Source of the DNA: Candidatus Solirubrobacter pratensis
GTDB taxonomy: Bacteria; Actinomycetota; Thermoleophilia; Solirubrobacterales; Solirubrobacteraceae
DNA: 64,000 nt
NCBI RefSeq assembly: GCF_000425945.1
Contig: NZ_AUEK01000008.1
Span: forward strand, 1-64,000
Reading direction: 5' to 3'
Each line of letters starts with the position of its first letter. Within the stretch, counting starts at the first letter, position 1. The notes under the pieces are model-generated. The model was not told the DNA's origin. It saw only the letters and a list, made by a program, of their open reading frames with translations, and ran no database searches. Below, piece after piece: positions 39,108-51,113 of the stretch. The translations under genes and the position numbers were made by a program.

Positions 39108-39214
39108 TCTCCGCCGACGGCGCGTCGACCACGTACGAGCGGCTCGGCGCGGCGCCGGCGGTGGTGCTCGTCGGCGGCGCGGTTCTTCACAGGGCCTGCG
39201 GCTCGGCCACGTAG
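39104..39214 (+). pseudogene. Remnant of an alpha/beta hydrolase (N-terminal 36 codons)
   Basis: The frame reads VISADGASTTYERLGAAP then AVVLVGGAVLHRA, which is the normal N-terminus of actinobacterial alpha/beta hydrolases (DGxxxxYERxG, LVGGAxxHRA), and then stops. Nothing of the catalytic core remains. The GTG overlaps the tag stop codon, so the intact ancestor was probably cotranscribed with tag. Confidence 0.65.
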
Positions 39215-39330
39215 CGGCTCGCTCGCCTCGGCGAGATCTCGTGGGCGAGGTCCGCGATCGCCACGCGCACGTGCGAGTGGTCGAAGTCGATCCCGACGGC
39301 GACGCGGCGAGCACGACCTTTCGCGGCGGC
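39187..39330 (-). pseudogene. Remnant of a ROK-family regulator
   Basis: On the minus strand VAVGIDFDHSHVRVAIADLA matches the start of the ROK ATP-binding domain (GIDFGHxHVRVAxADLAH). After HE the reading shifts: the family continuation (DLAEASEPLRGRAAG) is found in another frame. Both the upstream winged-helix part and all downstream domains are missing. It overlaps the end of the hydrolase remnant on the other strand. Confidence 0.65.
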
Positions 39331-39345
39331 TGATTTGATGGCGGC

Positions 39346-40086
39346 GTGTACGAGCGACTGCGCCCCCCGGGGCTGCCCGTCGCCGCCGAGGACCTGCTGC
39401 GCGAAGCGCGGCTCGGCGACCTCGCCGGCGACGCGCGCCCCTATCTGTTCATGAACTTCGTCGAGAGCGCCGACGGGCGCGCAACGCGTGAGGGCAGCTC
39501 GCGCGAGCTCGGCAGCGAGGCCGACCTGGAGATGCTGCTGGCGCTGCGGACGATCGCGGACGCGGTGCTCGTCGGCCCCGGCACGATCCGGGTCGAGGGC
39601 TACGGCCGGCTCGTGGGCAACCCCCAGCGGCGCGAGCGCCGGATCGCCGCCGGTCAGGTCGCCGACCCGCCGCTGGTGCTGTTCTCGCGCAGCTTCGACG
39701 TGCCGTGGGAGGCGGCCGTCTTCGACGCTTCCGAGCAGCCGGTGCTGATCTACACGGCGGTCTACGGCGAGGCTCCGGACGTGCCGGCGCCGGTGGAGGT
39801 CGTGACGCTCGACCCGTACTCGTCCGCGGCGGCGCTCGCCGACCTGCGCCGGCGCGGCGTGCGCGCGCTGCTGTCGGAGGGCGGCCCGACGCTGTTCCGC
39901 GGCCTGCTGGATCAAGGGCTCGTCGACGAGCTCTTCCTCACGCTCTCGCCGGAGTTGGTCGGCGGCGAAGAGCGGCGGGTGATCGGAGGGCCGCCGCTCG
40001 GCGCGCCCGTCGCGCTCGGGCTGCAATGGACGTTGCAGGCGGGGGATGAGCTGTTCCTGCGTTACCGGATCGGACCCGCGTCGTAG
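39346..40086 (+). CDS. RibD C-terminal-type reductase (pyrimidine/dihydrofolate-reductase fold)
   Basis: A 246-residue protein with a GTG start. Family text: PYLFMNFVESADGRATREGS, ALRTIADAVLVGPGTIRVEG, YGRL, and the NADPH-binding RRRGVRALLSEGGPTLFRGL. It belongs to the RibD_C/DHFR-like superfamily; standalone actinobacterial members are F420- or NADPH-dependent reductases with uncertain substrates. No riboflavin genes are nearby, so a role in that pathway is not supported by context. It sits between pseudogene remnants. Confidence 0.85.
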   Translation: MYERLRPPGLPVAAEDLLREARLGDLAGDARPYLFMNFVESADGRATREGSSRELGSEADLEMLLALRTIADAVLVGPGTIRVEGYGRLVGNPQRRERRIAAGQVADPPLVLFSRSFDVPWEAAVFDASEQPVLIYTAVYGEAPDVPAPVEVVTLDPYSSAAALADLRRRGVRALLSEGGPTLFRGLLDQGLVDELFLTLSPELVGGEERRVIGGPPLGAPVALGLQWTLQAGDELFLRYRIGPAS

Positions 40087-40102
40087 CGGACCGAGCTCCC
40101 GG

Positions 40103-41300
40103 CTACCCAGCTCGCACGCGAACGTATTCGACGGCAGACACACCCCGCTTGAACGGGTGGCCCGCCTCCTCGGGCACGACCGCACGAAAGGCGTAACGGG
40201 TCGTGATCCTCGTACCGGTGAAGCGGTACCGGTAGCTCCACCGACCTCGTCGTCCTCTCGCGCGAGCGGTGGCGAACGTCCTCCGGCAGCCGGCAACGGA
40301 CCTCCCAGCAAGCGCCCGCGGAATGTGACGCTCGCGCCGTTGCGCACGCCGGCGCGGTTGGAGGCCAGGGTCGCGCCGGCGCGAACCGCCAGCTCGACGT
40401 CCGCCGCGGCCGACCGCGTCGTCGGGTCGCCGGCATATCGGAACCGCAGCGTGCGCGCGGGGCCGGACGCCGGCCGAAACACGAACGTGCCGTGACGCGA
40501 CGTACGAAGCGTCGTCAGAGCTCGCCAGGCGGCACGGTCGTCCCCGACACGCTCGAGCACGGCGATCGGCGAGCTTGCTCGCGGCTTGCCGGTGGAATCG
40601 CTCAAACGTCCGGCCAACGCGATGCTCTGCCGGTACCTGAGCGAGACTCGGGCGACCGACCGCGGGCCGTGCCCGCGCCGCGTCACGGTCATGCGGCTCC
40701 TCTCGCGCGCAGGAAGCTCGAGGGCGAGTGGGCGCCCGTCCGGGATCGTCGTCGTCGTGAACTCGTTCCCGGCTCCGTCGATGGCGTGAGCACGAAGATC
40801 GTATGTCCCGGCCGGCATCACATCGTCATCGACCACAGCCGCGAACGTCTGTCCCGTCCGGCCTACGTCCAGCACGGTCCAGCTCCGGTCGCCCCGCCTG
40901 CGTGCCTCGATCTCCACGCGCGCGACGCCGGAGGTCGCATCGGTTGCCTGCACTCTGATCCGGGTCGGATCGGAAGGGTCCGGGGGAATCAGGACGGCCG
41001 CCGGTCGCTGCGTGTCCAGCCGGAGATGGCCTGCGATCGCCGAATTCCCTTCGTCGAAGTTGCCCGCGGCGTCGGCCACGGCGATGCGCGCCTGCCAGGT
41101 CCCATCGCCGGCACCACGAGATCGTCGAGCCTCGCGATCTCGTCCCCCACGCGCTCGCCGCGTACGCATCCAGACCGGGCTCGCGCCTCGTCGCTCGAGA
41201 GCGGATACGCCGACGTTGTCGCCGGCGCGAACGGCGACCCGGTTCGAAAGTTCGCCCCCGCACGCCCGCCGCCGAGCGAAGGGCTCCGTTCTCGCGCCAG
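40103..41300 (-). pseudogene. Frameshifted Ig-like repeat exported protein
   Basis: The minus strand encodes pieces of one protein in different frames: GDNVGVSALE, then in another frame GDEIARLDDLVVPA, then back to DGTWQARIAVADAAGN, HLRLDTQRPAAVLIPPDPSD, and RVSLRYRQSIALAGRLSDST. After GRLLGGPLPAAGG the frame is lost again, and the expected ending (TFATARARGRRGRWSYRYRF to a stop at 40103) is in a third frame. A short piece that should join LPAAG to RTFATA also seems deleted. At least three lesions mean this is a pseudogene of a large Ig-like exported protein. The N-terminus and signal peptide are gone. Confidence 0.7.
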
Positions 41301-41317
41301 TGGGTAGGGTCGGGCGC

Positions 41318-42766
41318 ATGATGCGCCGGATCGTCGTCTTCGCTCTTCTTCTGCTCACAGCGCCCGCGAGCGCGCAAGCAGCCACGTTGACCAAGACAGG
41401 GTCAGTGCTGAACTACACCGGGGACCCGGGCAGGACGAACGTCGTCACGTTCACCGAGGGGTCCCTCGGCTCGATCGAGGTGCAGCGCGGCGCGGCTGAC
41501 AATGACGCGATCACCGCCACCGGCTGCACGGGGCCCGTGCTCGGCACCACGTTCACCTGCAACGGGATCACCGGCGTGACCGCCGACGGCGGCGACGGCG
41601 ACGACACCCTTGACGCGTCGGGCCTGACCGCCGCGCGGGCGACGCTCTCAGGCGGCGCGGGCAACGACACCCTGACCGGTGGCGCCGCCGCGGACACGCT
41701 CAGCGGCGGCGACGGTGACGACCGCCTCACCGGCAACGCGGGCGCCGACTCGATCAACGGGGGCGCCGGGCTGGACCACGCCGACTACACCGGCACGCCG
41801 CTCACGATCTCGCTCAACGACCTGCCCGACGACGGCGCGCCGAACGAGGGCGACAACGTCCGCTCCGACGTCGAGGACGTCTCCGCCAACCCGGGCGCCG
41901 GCGGCACCGCGACGATCACCGGCAGCGACGCGGGCAACATGCTCAGCCTCGCCGGAGGCGGCGGGACGATCACCGGCGGCGCCGGCAGCGACATGCTCCA
42001 GGGCGGCCCCGAGAACGACACGATCGACGCGCGCGACGGGTACGCCGACCGCGTCTCGTGCGGCACCGGGACCGACACCGTGCGGGCCGACCAGCTCGAC
42101 CAGGTCGCCGCCGACTGCGAGAACGTCACGCGCGAGCCGGTCGTCGGCGGCGCCGACGACCGCCCGCCCGCGGTCGCGTGGACGGCGCCGTCCTCCGGCG
42201 CGAACCTCCCGGCCTCCGGTCCGACCACGCTCGCCGTCACCGCGACCGACGACCGTGGCATCGCCAAGGTCCAGTTCTTCGACGACGACCGGCTCGTGTG
42301 CGAGGACACCGCCGCGCCGTACACCTGCGCGTACGCGCCGCGCGGCGGCGACGTCGGCCGCGACACCCTCAGCGCCCGGGCGATCGACACGGCCGACCAG
42401 ACGACGAGCGCGATCCAGGCGGTCACCGTCGGCCGCTTCACCCCACGCTCGCTCTCACTCAAGCTCTCCCCGGCGCGCGACCGCAAGGCGCCGTACCGCT
42501 TCAACCTCAGCGGCGCCCTCGGCCTGCCGACGCCGGTCGCGCGCTCGCAGGGCTGCAGCCAGGGCCAGATGACGATCACGGTCAAGTCGGGGACCAAGAC
42601 GGTCGCCACCCGTCATGCGAGCGTCTCGCGCGTGTGCGAGTACCGGCTGCGGATCACGTTCTCGCACCGGCCCGGCAAGGACCGGCTCAAGTTCAGCGCC
42701 CGGTTCACCGGCAACGACGTCATGGCCCCGACGTCGGCGACGAGCCGCACCGGGCGGACGCGCTAG
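41318..42766 (+). CDS. Exported RTX-like repeat protein with Ig-like domain
   Basis: A 482-residue protein with a signal peptide (MMRRIVVFALLLLTAPASAQ). Residues about 90-155 carry calcium-binding nonapeptide repeats (GGAGNDTLTGGAAADTLSGG, DGDDRLTGNAGADSINGG) and a second, partial set near 215-245. Residues about 285-380 form an Ig-like, Big_9-type domain (RPPAVAWTAPSSGANLPASG). The C-terminus has a beta-rich region with Cys pairs. It is secreted and probably calcium stabilised; no type I secretion genes are near and the signal peptide indicates Sec export. Function unknown. Confidence 0.85.
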   Translation: MMRRIVVFALLLLTAPASAQAATLTKTGSVLNYTGDPGRTNVVTFTEGSLGSIEVQRGAADNDAITATGCTGPVLGTTFTCNGITGVTADGGDGDDTLDASGLTAARATLSGGAGNDTLTGGAAADTLSGGDGDDRLTGNAGADSINGGAGLDHADYTGTPLTISLNDLPDDGAPNEGDNVRSDVEDVSANPGAGGTATITGSDAGNMLSLAGGGGTITGGAGSDMLQGGPENDTIDARDGYADRVSCGTGTDTVRADQLDQVAADCENVTREPVVGGADDRPPAVAWTAPSSGANLPASGPTTLAVTATDDRGIAKVQFFDDDRLVCEDTAAPYTCAYAPRGGDVGRDTLSARAIDTADQTTSAIQAVTVGRFTPRSLSLKLSPARDRKAPYRFNLSGALGLPTPVARSQGCSQGQMTITVKSGTKTVATRHASVSRVCEYRLRITFSHRPGKDRLKFSARFTGNDVMAPTSATSRTGRTR

Positions 42767-42772
42767 CCGCCC

Positions 42773-44173
42773 GTGCGCGACCTCGGCCGCCCTGTTCTCG
42801 CCGCGGCGGCCGTGGTCGTCTGCGGCGCCGTGATGACGATCCTCGACACGACGATCGTCAACATCGCGATCGACCGGCTCGCGGTCGTGTTCGACTCGCC
42901 GCTGACGACGATCCAGTGGGTCTCGACGGCCTACCTGCTCGCGCTCGCGGCCGTGATCCCGCTGACGGGGTGGGCGGTCGACCGCTTCGGCACGCGGCGC
43001 GTCTTCATGTCCGCGATCGCCGTCTTCACGCTCGGCTCGATCCTCTCCGGCGCCGCCTGGTCGGCGGGCACGCTGATCGCCTTCCGCGTGCTGCAGGGGC
43101 TCGGCGGAGGGATGGTGATGCCGGTCGGCATGACGATCCTCGCACGCGCGGCGGGGCAGGACCGGATGGGCCGGGTGATGGCGCTCGTCGGCATCCCGAT
43201 GCTGCTCGCTCCCGCGGCCGGCCCGATCGTCGGCGGCGCGCTGGTCGACGGCGCGACGTGGCGGCTGATCTTCTTCATCAACGTCCCGCTCGGCGCGCTC
43301 ACCCTGGCGCTGGCCGCGCGCATCCTGCCGCGCGAGAGGCCGGAGGGCGCGGGTCCGCTCGACCTCACCGGCGCCGCGCTGCTCTCCCCTGGGCTGGCGG
43401 CCCTCGTCCTGGGACTGTCAGGCGACGGCGCCCCGGTCGCGCTGCCGGCCGGCGCCCTCCTGATCGCCGCCTTCGCCCGTCACGCGCTGCGCACCGAGCA
43501 TCCGCTGATCGACCTGCGCATCCTCGCCGACCGCACCGTCGCCGCGGCGACCGCGACCGTCCTGCTCTTCAGCGGCGCCTTCTTCGGCTCGATGCTGCTG
43601 CTCGCGCTCTACTACCAGCTCGCGCGCGATCTGAGCGCGCTCGACGCCGGCCTGCTCCTGCTGCCGCAGGCGATCGGCGCGATGCTCACGATGCCGGTCG
43701 CCGGCAAGCTCACCGACCGCATCGGAGCGGGCGCGATCGTGATGCCCGGCCTCGCGCTCGTCGCCGTCGGGACGGTTCCGTTCGCGCTCGTCGCGCGCGA
43801 CGTGCCGGGCTGGCTGCTCGGCATCGGCCTCGTGCTCCGCGGGGCCGGGATGGGCGCGACGCTGATGCCCGCGATGGCCGCCGCCTACCAGGCGCTGCCG
43901 CCGGCGCAGGTCGCGCGCGCGGCGAGCGCGCTGGAGATCGTGCAGCGCACGGGCGCATCGATCGGCATCGCGCTGCTGGCCCTGGTCCTCGAGCACGGCC
44001 TCGACGGCCGCACGCTCAGCGCGCTCGAGGACACCCCGGCGGCGGCGCGCGGCGACCTCGGCGATCCGATGGGCACCGCGTTCGCCTGGGCGCTCGCGGT
44101 GACCGCCGTCGCCATCGTCCCCGCGCTGCTGCTTCCGCGTCGCGCTCCCGTCCCGGAGCCCGCGCCGGCGTAG
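42773..44173 (+). CDS. MFS drug-efflux transporter, DHA2 (EmrB/QacA) family
   Basis: A 466-residue protein with a GTG start 6 nt after the previous stop and about 14 transmembrane helices. Motif text: MTILDTTIVNIAIDRL (motif D1), QWVSTAYLLALAAVIPLTGW, GWAVDRFGTRRVFMSAIAVF (motif A), LQGLGGGMVMPVGMTILARA and PMLLAPAAGPIVGGALVDGA (motif C, the antiporter signature). It is a proton-coupled exporter of hydrophobic compounds; the substrate cannot be read. No regulator gene is adjacent. Confidence 0.92.
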   Translation: MRDLGRPVLAAAAVVVCGAVMTILDTTIVNIAIDRLAVVFDSPLTTIQWVSTAYLLALAAVIPLTGWAVDRFGTRRVFMSAIAVFTLGSILSGAAWSAGTLIAFRVLQGLGGGMVMPVGMTILARAAGQDRMGRVMALVGIPMLLAPAAGPIVGGALVDGATWRLIFFINVPLGALTLALAARILPRERPEGAGPLDLTGAALLSPGLAALVLGLSGDGAPVALPAGALLIAAFARHALRTEHPLIDLRILADRTVAAATATVLLFSGAFFGSMLLLALYYQLARDLSALDAGLLLLPQAIGAMLTMPVAGKLTDRIGAGAIVMPGLALVAVGTVPFALVARDVPGWLLGIGLVLRGAGMGATLMPAMAAAYQALPPAQVARAASALEIVQRTGASIGIALLALVLEHGLDGRTLSALEDTPAAARGDLGDPMGTAFAWALAVTAVAIVPALLLPRRAPVPEPAPA

Positions 44174-44182
44174 GTCAGGGGC

Positions 44183-45307
44183 TCAGCCCCACACCTCGTC
44201 CGCGACCTCGACGATCAGCCGCAGCTTCGCGGCCTCCTCGTCGATCGTCAGCTTGTTGCCCTCCTCGGTCGAGGAGAAGCCGCACTGGCCGGAGATCGAG
44301 AGCTGGTCGCGGTCGACGTACTTGGACGCCTCGTCGATCCGGCGCTTGAGCATGTCCTTGTCCTCGAGCTGCGGGCGCTTGGTGGTGACCAGCCCGAGCA
44401 CGACCTGCTTGCCCTTGGGCACGAAGCGCAGCGGCTCGAACGTGCCCGAGCGCTCGTCGTCGTACTCGAGGAAGTAGCCGTCGACCTCGAGGTCGTTGAA
44501 GAGCGCCTCGGCGACGAAGTCGTAGCCGCCCTCGGCCGCCCACATCGACTGGTTGTTGCCGCGGCAGAGGTGCGTCGTGACCGTGAGGTCGTCGGGCCGG
44601 CCCGCCAGCGCGCGGTTGATGTTGCGGATGTACTGCTCGTGCAGGTGCGCCGGGTCGCCGCCGATCGCCTCGATGTGCTCGCGCTGAGCCGGGTCGTTGA
44701 TGTAGGCGAGGCTCGTGTCGTCGAGCTGCAGGTAGCGGCAGCCGAGCTCGTAGACGCCGCGCATCTGCCGGTTGTAGGCGGCCGTGAGGTCGGTCCAGAA
44801 CTCGCCGATGTCCGGGTAGACGGACGAGTCGATCGACGAGTTGCCGCCGCGGTAGTGGACCATGCTCGGCGACGGGATCGTGAGCTTCGGCGTCTGCCCC
44901 TCGAAGGCGTTCTCGCGCAGGAACGTGAACGCGCCGGCGAAGATCGTCTCCGGCAGCGTCACCTTGCCGGCGACCTTCATCGCCGGCGGCGCGTAGTCGT
45001 ACGTCCCCTCCTCGTTGTGGAACTGGACGTGCAGCGACTCGCCGGAGACCTGCTCGATCCCGCCGAGCGAGTAGATGAAGTCCATGTGCCACGAGGTGCG
45101 GCGCTGCTCGCCGTCGGTGACGGTCTGCAGGCCGGCGTCGCGCTGGAGCGCGATCACCTCGCGGACCGCGTCGTCCTCGACCGCGCGCAGCGCGTCGAGA
45201 TCGATGCGGCCGGCCTTGTACTCCGCGCGCGCCTGGTGCAGGCGGTCCGGACGCAGGAGGCTGCCGACGTGGTCGGCCCTGAACGGGGGCTTCGTGCGCT
45301 GAGCCAT
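44183..45307 (-). CDS. Cobalamin-independent methionine synthase-like (MetE C-terminal type) methyltransferase
   Basis: A 374-residue protein covering only the catalytic C-terminal barrel of MetE. Text: [85 protein letters not shown]. The zinc ligands (His and Cys of THLCRGN, Cys of GQCGFSS) are kept. Such short MetE-like proteins are common in actinobacteria and archaea and may use different methyl donors. It is divergent from the SDR gene with only 30 bp between starts. Confidence 0.88.
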   Translation of the reverse strand: MAQRTKPPFRADHVGSLLRPDRLHQARAEYKAGRIDLDALRAVEDDAVREVIALQRDAGLQTVTDGEQRRTSWHMDFIYSLGGIEQVSGESLHVQFHNEEGTYDYAPPAMKVAGKVTLPETIFAGAFTFLRENAFEGQTPKLTIPSPSMVHYRGGNSSIDSSVYPDIGEFWTDLTAAYNRQMRGVYELGCRYLQLDDTSLAYINDPAQREHIEAIGGDPAHLHEQYIRNINRALAGRPDDLTVTTHLCRGNNQSMWAAEGGYDFVAEALFNDLEVDGYFLEYDDERSGTFEPLRFVPKGKQVVLGLVTTKRPQLEDKDMLKRRIDEASKYVDRDQLSISGQCGFSSTEEGNKLTIDEEAAKLRLIVEVADEVWG

Positions 45308-45337
45308 GCCCCCTTGATACCGCGTACGGTGCTGCGC

Positions 45338-46087
45338 ATGCATATCGATGGAATCGATGCCCTCGTCGCGGGCGGCGCGTCGGGGCTGGGCGCGGCGACC
45401 GCGCGCGAGCTGAACGCCGCGGGCGCCAATGTCACGATCGCCGACCTCAATGAGGAGGCCGGGTCGGCCCTGGCGCAGGAGCTCGGCGCGCGCTTCGTGA
45501 AGACCGACGTGACCGATGCCGACAGCGTGCAGGCCGCCGTCGACGCGGCCGGGGACATCCGCGTCTCGGTCTGCTGCGCCGGCATCGCGTGGGCCCAGAA
45601 GACGACCGGGAGCCGCGGGCCGCACGCGTTCGAGCCGTTCGAGAAGGTGGTCCAGGTCAACCTGATCGGCACGTTCAACGTCCTCCGGCTGGCCGCCACG
45701 AAGATGCTCGCCAACGAGCCCGATGCCGAGGGCGAGCGCGGCGTGATCGTCAACACCGCCTCGGTGGCCGCGTTCGAGGGCCAGATCGGCCAGATCGCCT
45801 ACTCGGCCTCCAAGGGCGGCGTCGTCGGGATGACGCTGCCCGCCGCGCGCGACCTCGCGCAGTCGGGCATCCGCGTCTGCGCGATCGCGCCAGGCCTGTT
45901 CAACACGCCGATGATGGCCGGGTTGCCGGAGGAGGCGCAGCAGTCGCTCGGCGCCTCCGTCCCGTTCCCGTCGCGCCTCGGCCGGCCCGACGAGTACGCG
46001 GCGCTCGCCCGTCACATCGTCGAGAACCCGATGATCAACGGGGAGGTGATCCGGCTCGACGGAGCGCTTAGAATGGCTCCGCGTTGA
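45338..46087 (+). CDS. SDR-family 3-hydroxyacyl-CoA dehydrogenase type II-like
   Basis: A 249-residue short-chain dehydrogenase. NAD-binding GGASGLG at 13-19, Asp in DVTDAD, CAGIA loop, catalytic Ser in [20 protein letters not shown] and YSASKGG. The wording ([40 protein letters not shown]) matches the HSD17B10/3-hydroxy-2-methylbutyryl-CoA dehydrogenase group used in branched-chain amino acid and fatty-acid breakdown. TACGGT lies 7 nt before the ATG, so the mRNA may be leaderless. The stop overlaps the HAIR element of lon. Confidence 0.88.
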   Translation: MHIDGIDALVAGGASGLGAATARELNAAGANVTIADLNEEAGSALAQELGARFVKTDVTDADSVQAAVDAAGDIRVSVCCAGIAWAQKTTGSRGPHAFEPFEKVVQVNLIGTFNVLRLAATKMLANEPDAEGERGVIVNTASVAAFEGQIGQIAYSASKGGVVGMTLPAARDLAQSGIRVCAIAPGLFNTPMMAGLPEEAQQSLGASVPFPSRLGRPDEYAALARHIVENPMINGEVIRLDGALRMAPR

Positions 46088-46102
46088 GTCGCCTAGACTC
46101 AG
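46084..46102. promoter_or_regulatory. HAIR element (HspR operator) before lon
   Basis: TTGAGT-N7-ACTCAG matches the HAIR consensus CTTGAGT-N7-ACTCAAG at all inner positions, with both halves at the right spacing. HspR represses lon, clpB and dnaK through this element in Streptomyces. Here it begins inside the stop codon of the SDR gene and ends 5 bp before the lon -35 box. No hspR gene is in the window. Confidence 0.75.
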
Positions 46103-46107
46103 ATCTG

Positions 46108-46136
46108 TTGCTGAGTCGCTTGCGCGATGCTAGTCT
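46108..46136 (+). promoter_or_regulatory. Promoter of lon
   Basis: TTGCTG (46108-46113), 17-bp spacer, TAGTCT (46131-46136), followed by TAGG. The transcription start would be near 46143, giving a leader of about 45 nt before the ATG at 46188. The position right after the HAIR element fits heat-inducible derepression. Confidence 0.6.
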
Positions 46137-46187
46137 TAGGTCACGTACCAAAGGTTAGTTCCTACAGAAAGTGAAGTCGCACACGCC

Positions 46188-48508
<2,321 letters not shown>

Positions 48509-48512
<4 letters not shown>

Positions 48513-50347
48513 CGGCGGCCTCCCGGCGCTATGGGGAAGGCGGTGGTGGCCTGGGAGGGCGCCACCGCCACTCTCCCCCTCCGCCCCCGCTCGACCCCGA
48601 CCGGGAGCGGCCCGCCGGGATGAACAAGCGCATCTTCGCGCTGTTCCGGCCCTATCGCGGCCGGCTTCTGACCGTCCTGATCCTGATCGCCATCTCGGCG
48701 GGGCTCGGGATGGTCTCCCCCTTCCTCCTGCGAGACATCCTCGACCACGCGATCCCGGAGAACCGGGACAGGCTGCTGATCGGCCTGGTGGCGGGGATGA
48801 TCGCCATCTCGGTCGTGACCGGCGTGCTCGGTGTCGGGCAGACGTGGCTGACGAACCTCGTCGGCCAGCGCGTCATGCACGACCTGCGCACGCAGGTCTA
48901 CCGCCATCTTCAGCGGCTGTCGCTGGCGTTCTTCACGCGCACCCGCACGGGTGAGATCCAGTCGCGCATCGCCAACGACATCGGCGGCGTGCAGAACGTC
49001 GTGACGACCACGGCGGCGTCGATCGTCTCGAACGTGACGACGGTGCTCGCCAGCGTGGTGGCGATGGCGCTGCTCGACTGGCGCCTCGCGCTGTTCTCGC
49101 TCGCGCTGCTGCCGTTCTTCGTCCTGCTCGCGCGCCGCGTGGGCGACCAGCGGCGCAAGATCACGACCGTCAAGCAGGGCGCGATGGCCGACATCTCCTC
49201 GCTCGTGCAGGAGTCGCTGTCGGTCTCGGGCATCCTGCTCGGCAAGACGATGGGCCGCGGCGCCGAGCTGGCGGACCGCTTCGAGCGCGAGTCCGAGAAC
49301 CTCGCCGGCCTCGAGGTCCGCTCGCGGATGGCGGGACGCTGGATGATGTCCGCGATCCAGACGTCGTTCGCGGTCATGCCTGCGCTCGTCTACCTGTTCG
49401 CCGGGCTCGCGCCGGGCGCCGCCTCGATCGGCACGATCGTCGCGTTCACGACGCTGCAGACCCGGCTCTTCTTCCCCGTCCAGTCGCTGCTGAGCGTCGG
49501 CGTGGACATCCAGACCTCGACCGCGCTGTTCGACCGCGTGTTCGAGTACCTCGACCTGCAGGTCGACATCGAGCCGGGGACGCGCTCGCTCGACGGCGTC
49601 CGCGGCGAGGTGACCTTCGACGGCGTCTGGTTCCGCTACGGCGACGAGTGGACGCTGCGGGACGTCGACGTCGTCGTGCCCGCCGGCACGCGCACCGCAT
49701 TCGTCGGCGAGACCGGCGCGGGCAAGACCACGATGGGCTACCTGGCGGCGCGGCTGTACGACCCCGAGCAGGGCAGCGTGCGGATCGACGGCACCGACCT
49801 GCGCGAGCTGAGCTTCGACGCGCTGGCCGGCGCGGTCGGCGTCGTCTCGCAGGAGACGTACCTCTTCCACGCCTCGGTGCGCGAGAACCTGCGCTTCGCG
49901 CGGCCCGACGCGACCGACCAGGAGATCGAGGACGCCGCGCGCGCCGCGCAGATCCACGAGACGGTGATCAACCTCCCCGAGGGCTATGACACGATCGTCG
50001 GCGAGCGCGGGTTCCGCTTCTCCGGCGGCGAGAAGCAGCGGATCGCCATCGCCCGCACGGTCCTCCGCAACCCCCCGGTGCTCGTGCTCGACGAGGCGAC
50101 CTCGGCGCTGGACGTGCAGACCGAGCGCGCGGTGGGCGAGGCGCTGGAGCGCCTCTCCGAGGGCCGGACGACGCTCGTGATCGCGCACCGGCTCTCAACC
50201 GTCCGTGACGCCGACCAGATCGTGGTGCTCGACCGCGGCGAGGTCGTCGAGCGCGGCACGCACGAGGATCTGCTCGCCCTGGGCGGGCGCTACGCGGCGC
50301 TGGTGGCGCGGGACAGCGACTCCGCCCGCCCCGAGGTCAGCGCCTAG
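48509..50347 (+). CDS. ABC exporter, fused permease and ATPase
   Basis: A 612-residue half-transporter if the GTG overlapping the lon stop is used; an ATG at 48620 (MNKRIFALFRPYRGR) would remove 37 Gly/Pro/His-rich residues and is a real alternative. Six transmembrane helices about 50-330 (LLTVLILIAISAGLGMVSPF, and so on). ATPase about 370-600: Walker A GETGAGKTT, Q-loop VVSQETYLFHASVRENL, signature FSGGEKQRIAIARTVL, Walker B PVLVLDEATSALD, His switch IAHRLSTV. It probably works as a homodimer, exporting lipids or drugs. It is coupled to lon. Confidence 0.92.
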
Positions 50348-50417
50348 CACCCGCACGACGGCGGCTCGTATTTCCGCCGAGAGGCCTTGCAGCACGGAAC
50401 GGGTCCCATACGGTGAA

Positions 50418-51113
50418 ATGCCCCCACCGATGCGCCGCCCCTCCCCCGCCATGCTGGTCGCGCTGCTCGCGCTGTTCCTCGCCCTCGGCGGGCCGGCCCA
50501 GGCACGCCGCCTGATCAACGGCGGCGACATCAAGAAGGGCACGATCCGCAGCACGCAGATCAAGGACCGCACGATCCAGATGCGCGACATCAACCAGACC
50601 GTGCGCCGGCAGTTGCAGCAGACGCCCACGAGCTCGATCAGCGAGCCCATGCTCACCAACGGGGCGGTGGGCTCCAACAAGCTCGCCAACGGCGCCGTGA
50701 CGGGCATCAAGATCGCGGGCGGCGCCGTCACCACGGGCTCGATCGCCGACGGCTCGATCAACGGCGCCAAGATCGCCGACGGCTCGCTGACCGCCGCGGA
50801 CACCGCCCGCTTCGCCGGGCGCTTCCGGATCACGCAGAACGACCTCGGGACGATCGGCCCGCAGGCGTGCTGGCGCGGCGAGCCCCAGGGCCTGGCGCCC
50901 GAGCGCGCGGGAGCCGACATCTCGGCCGACGCGCTGCTGGTCACGCCGCTGGGGGCGACGTGGGACGACTCGCTGATGCTGACCGCGCGCACGTCGGGCG
51001 CGGCCACGCAGCCGAGCCGCTTCGTACTCGACATCTGCAACCCGACGGGCGAGGCGATCACGCCGTCGCCGAGCGGGCTGTCGTTCAGCTACGTCGTGAT
51101 CGACGTTCCTTAG
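50418..51113 (+). CDS. Exported protein with NGA(V/I)-type solenoid repeats
   Basis: A 231-residue protein with an N-terminal hydrophobic segment (PAMLVALLALFLALGGPAQA). The middle (about 45-130) is built from short repeats such as DIKKGTIRSTQIKDRTIQMR, LTNGAVGSNKLANGAVTGIK and TGSIADGSINGAKIADGSLT, with Asn/Asp-Gly turns every 8-10 residues, as in beta-solenoids. A globular end (about 140-231) has one Cys pair. Proteins with this N-terminus and repeat are frequent in Thermoleophilia genomes, with no known function. Surface fibre or adhesin is a guess from the repeat form. Confidence 0.75.
   Translation: MPPPMRRPSPAMLVALLALFLALGGPAQARRLINGGDIKKGTIRSTQIKDRTIQMRDINQTVRRQLQQTPTSSISEPMLTNGAVGSNKLANGAVTGIKIAGGAVTTGSIADGSINGAKIADGSLTAADTARFAGRFRITQNDLGTIGPQACWRGEPQGLAPERAGADISADALLVTPLGATWDDSLMLTARTSGAATQPSRFVLDICNPTGEAITPSPSGLSFSYVVIDVP

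Noticed and set aside
39346..40086. Riboflavin biosynthesis gene
   Set aside because: Only the reductase half is present and no rib genes are near; the standalone family has other substrates.
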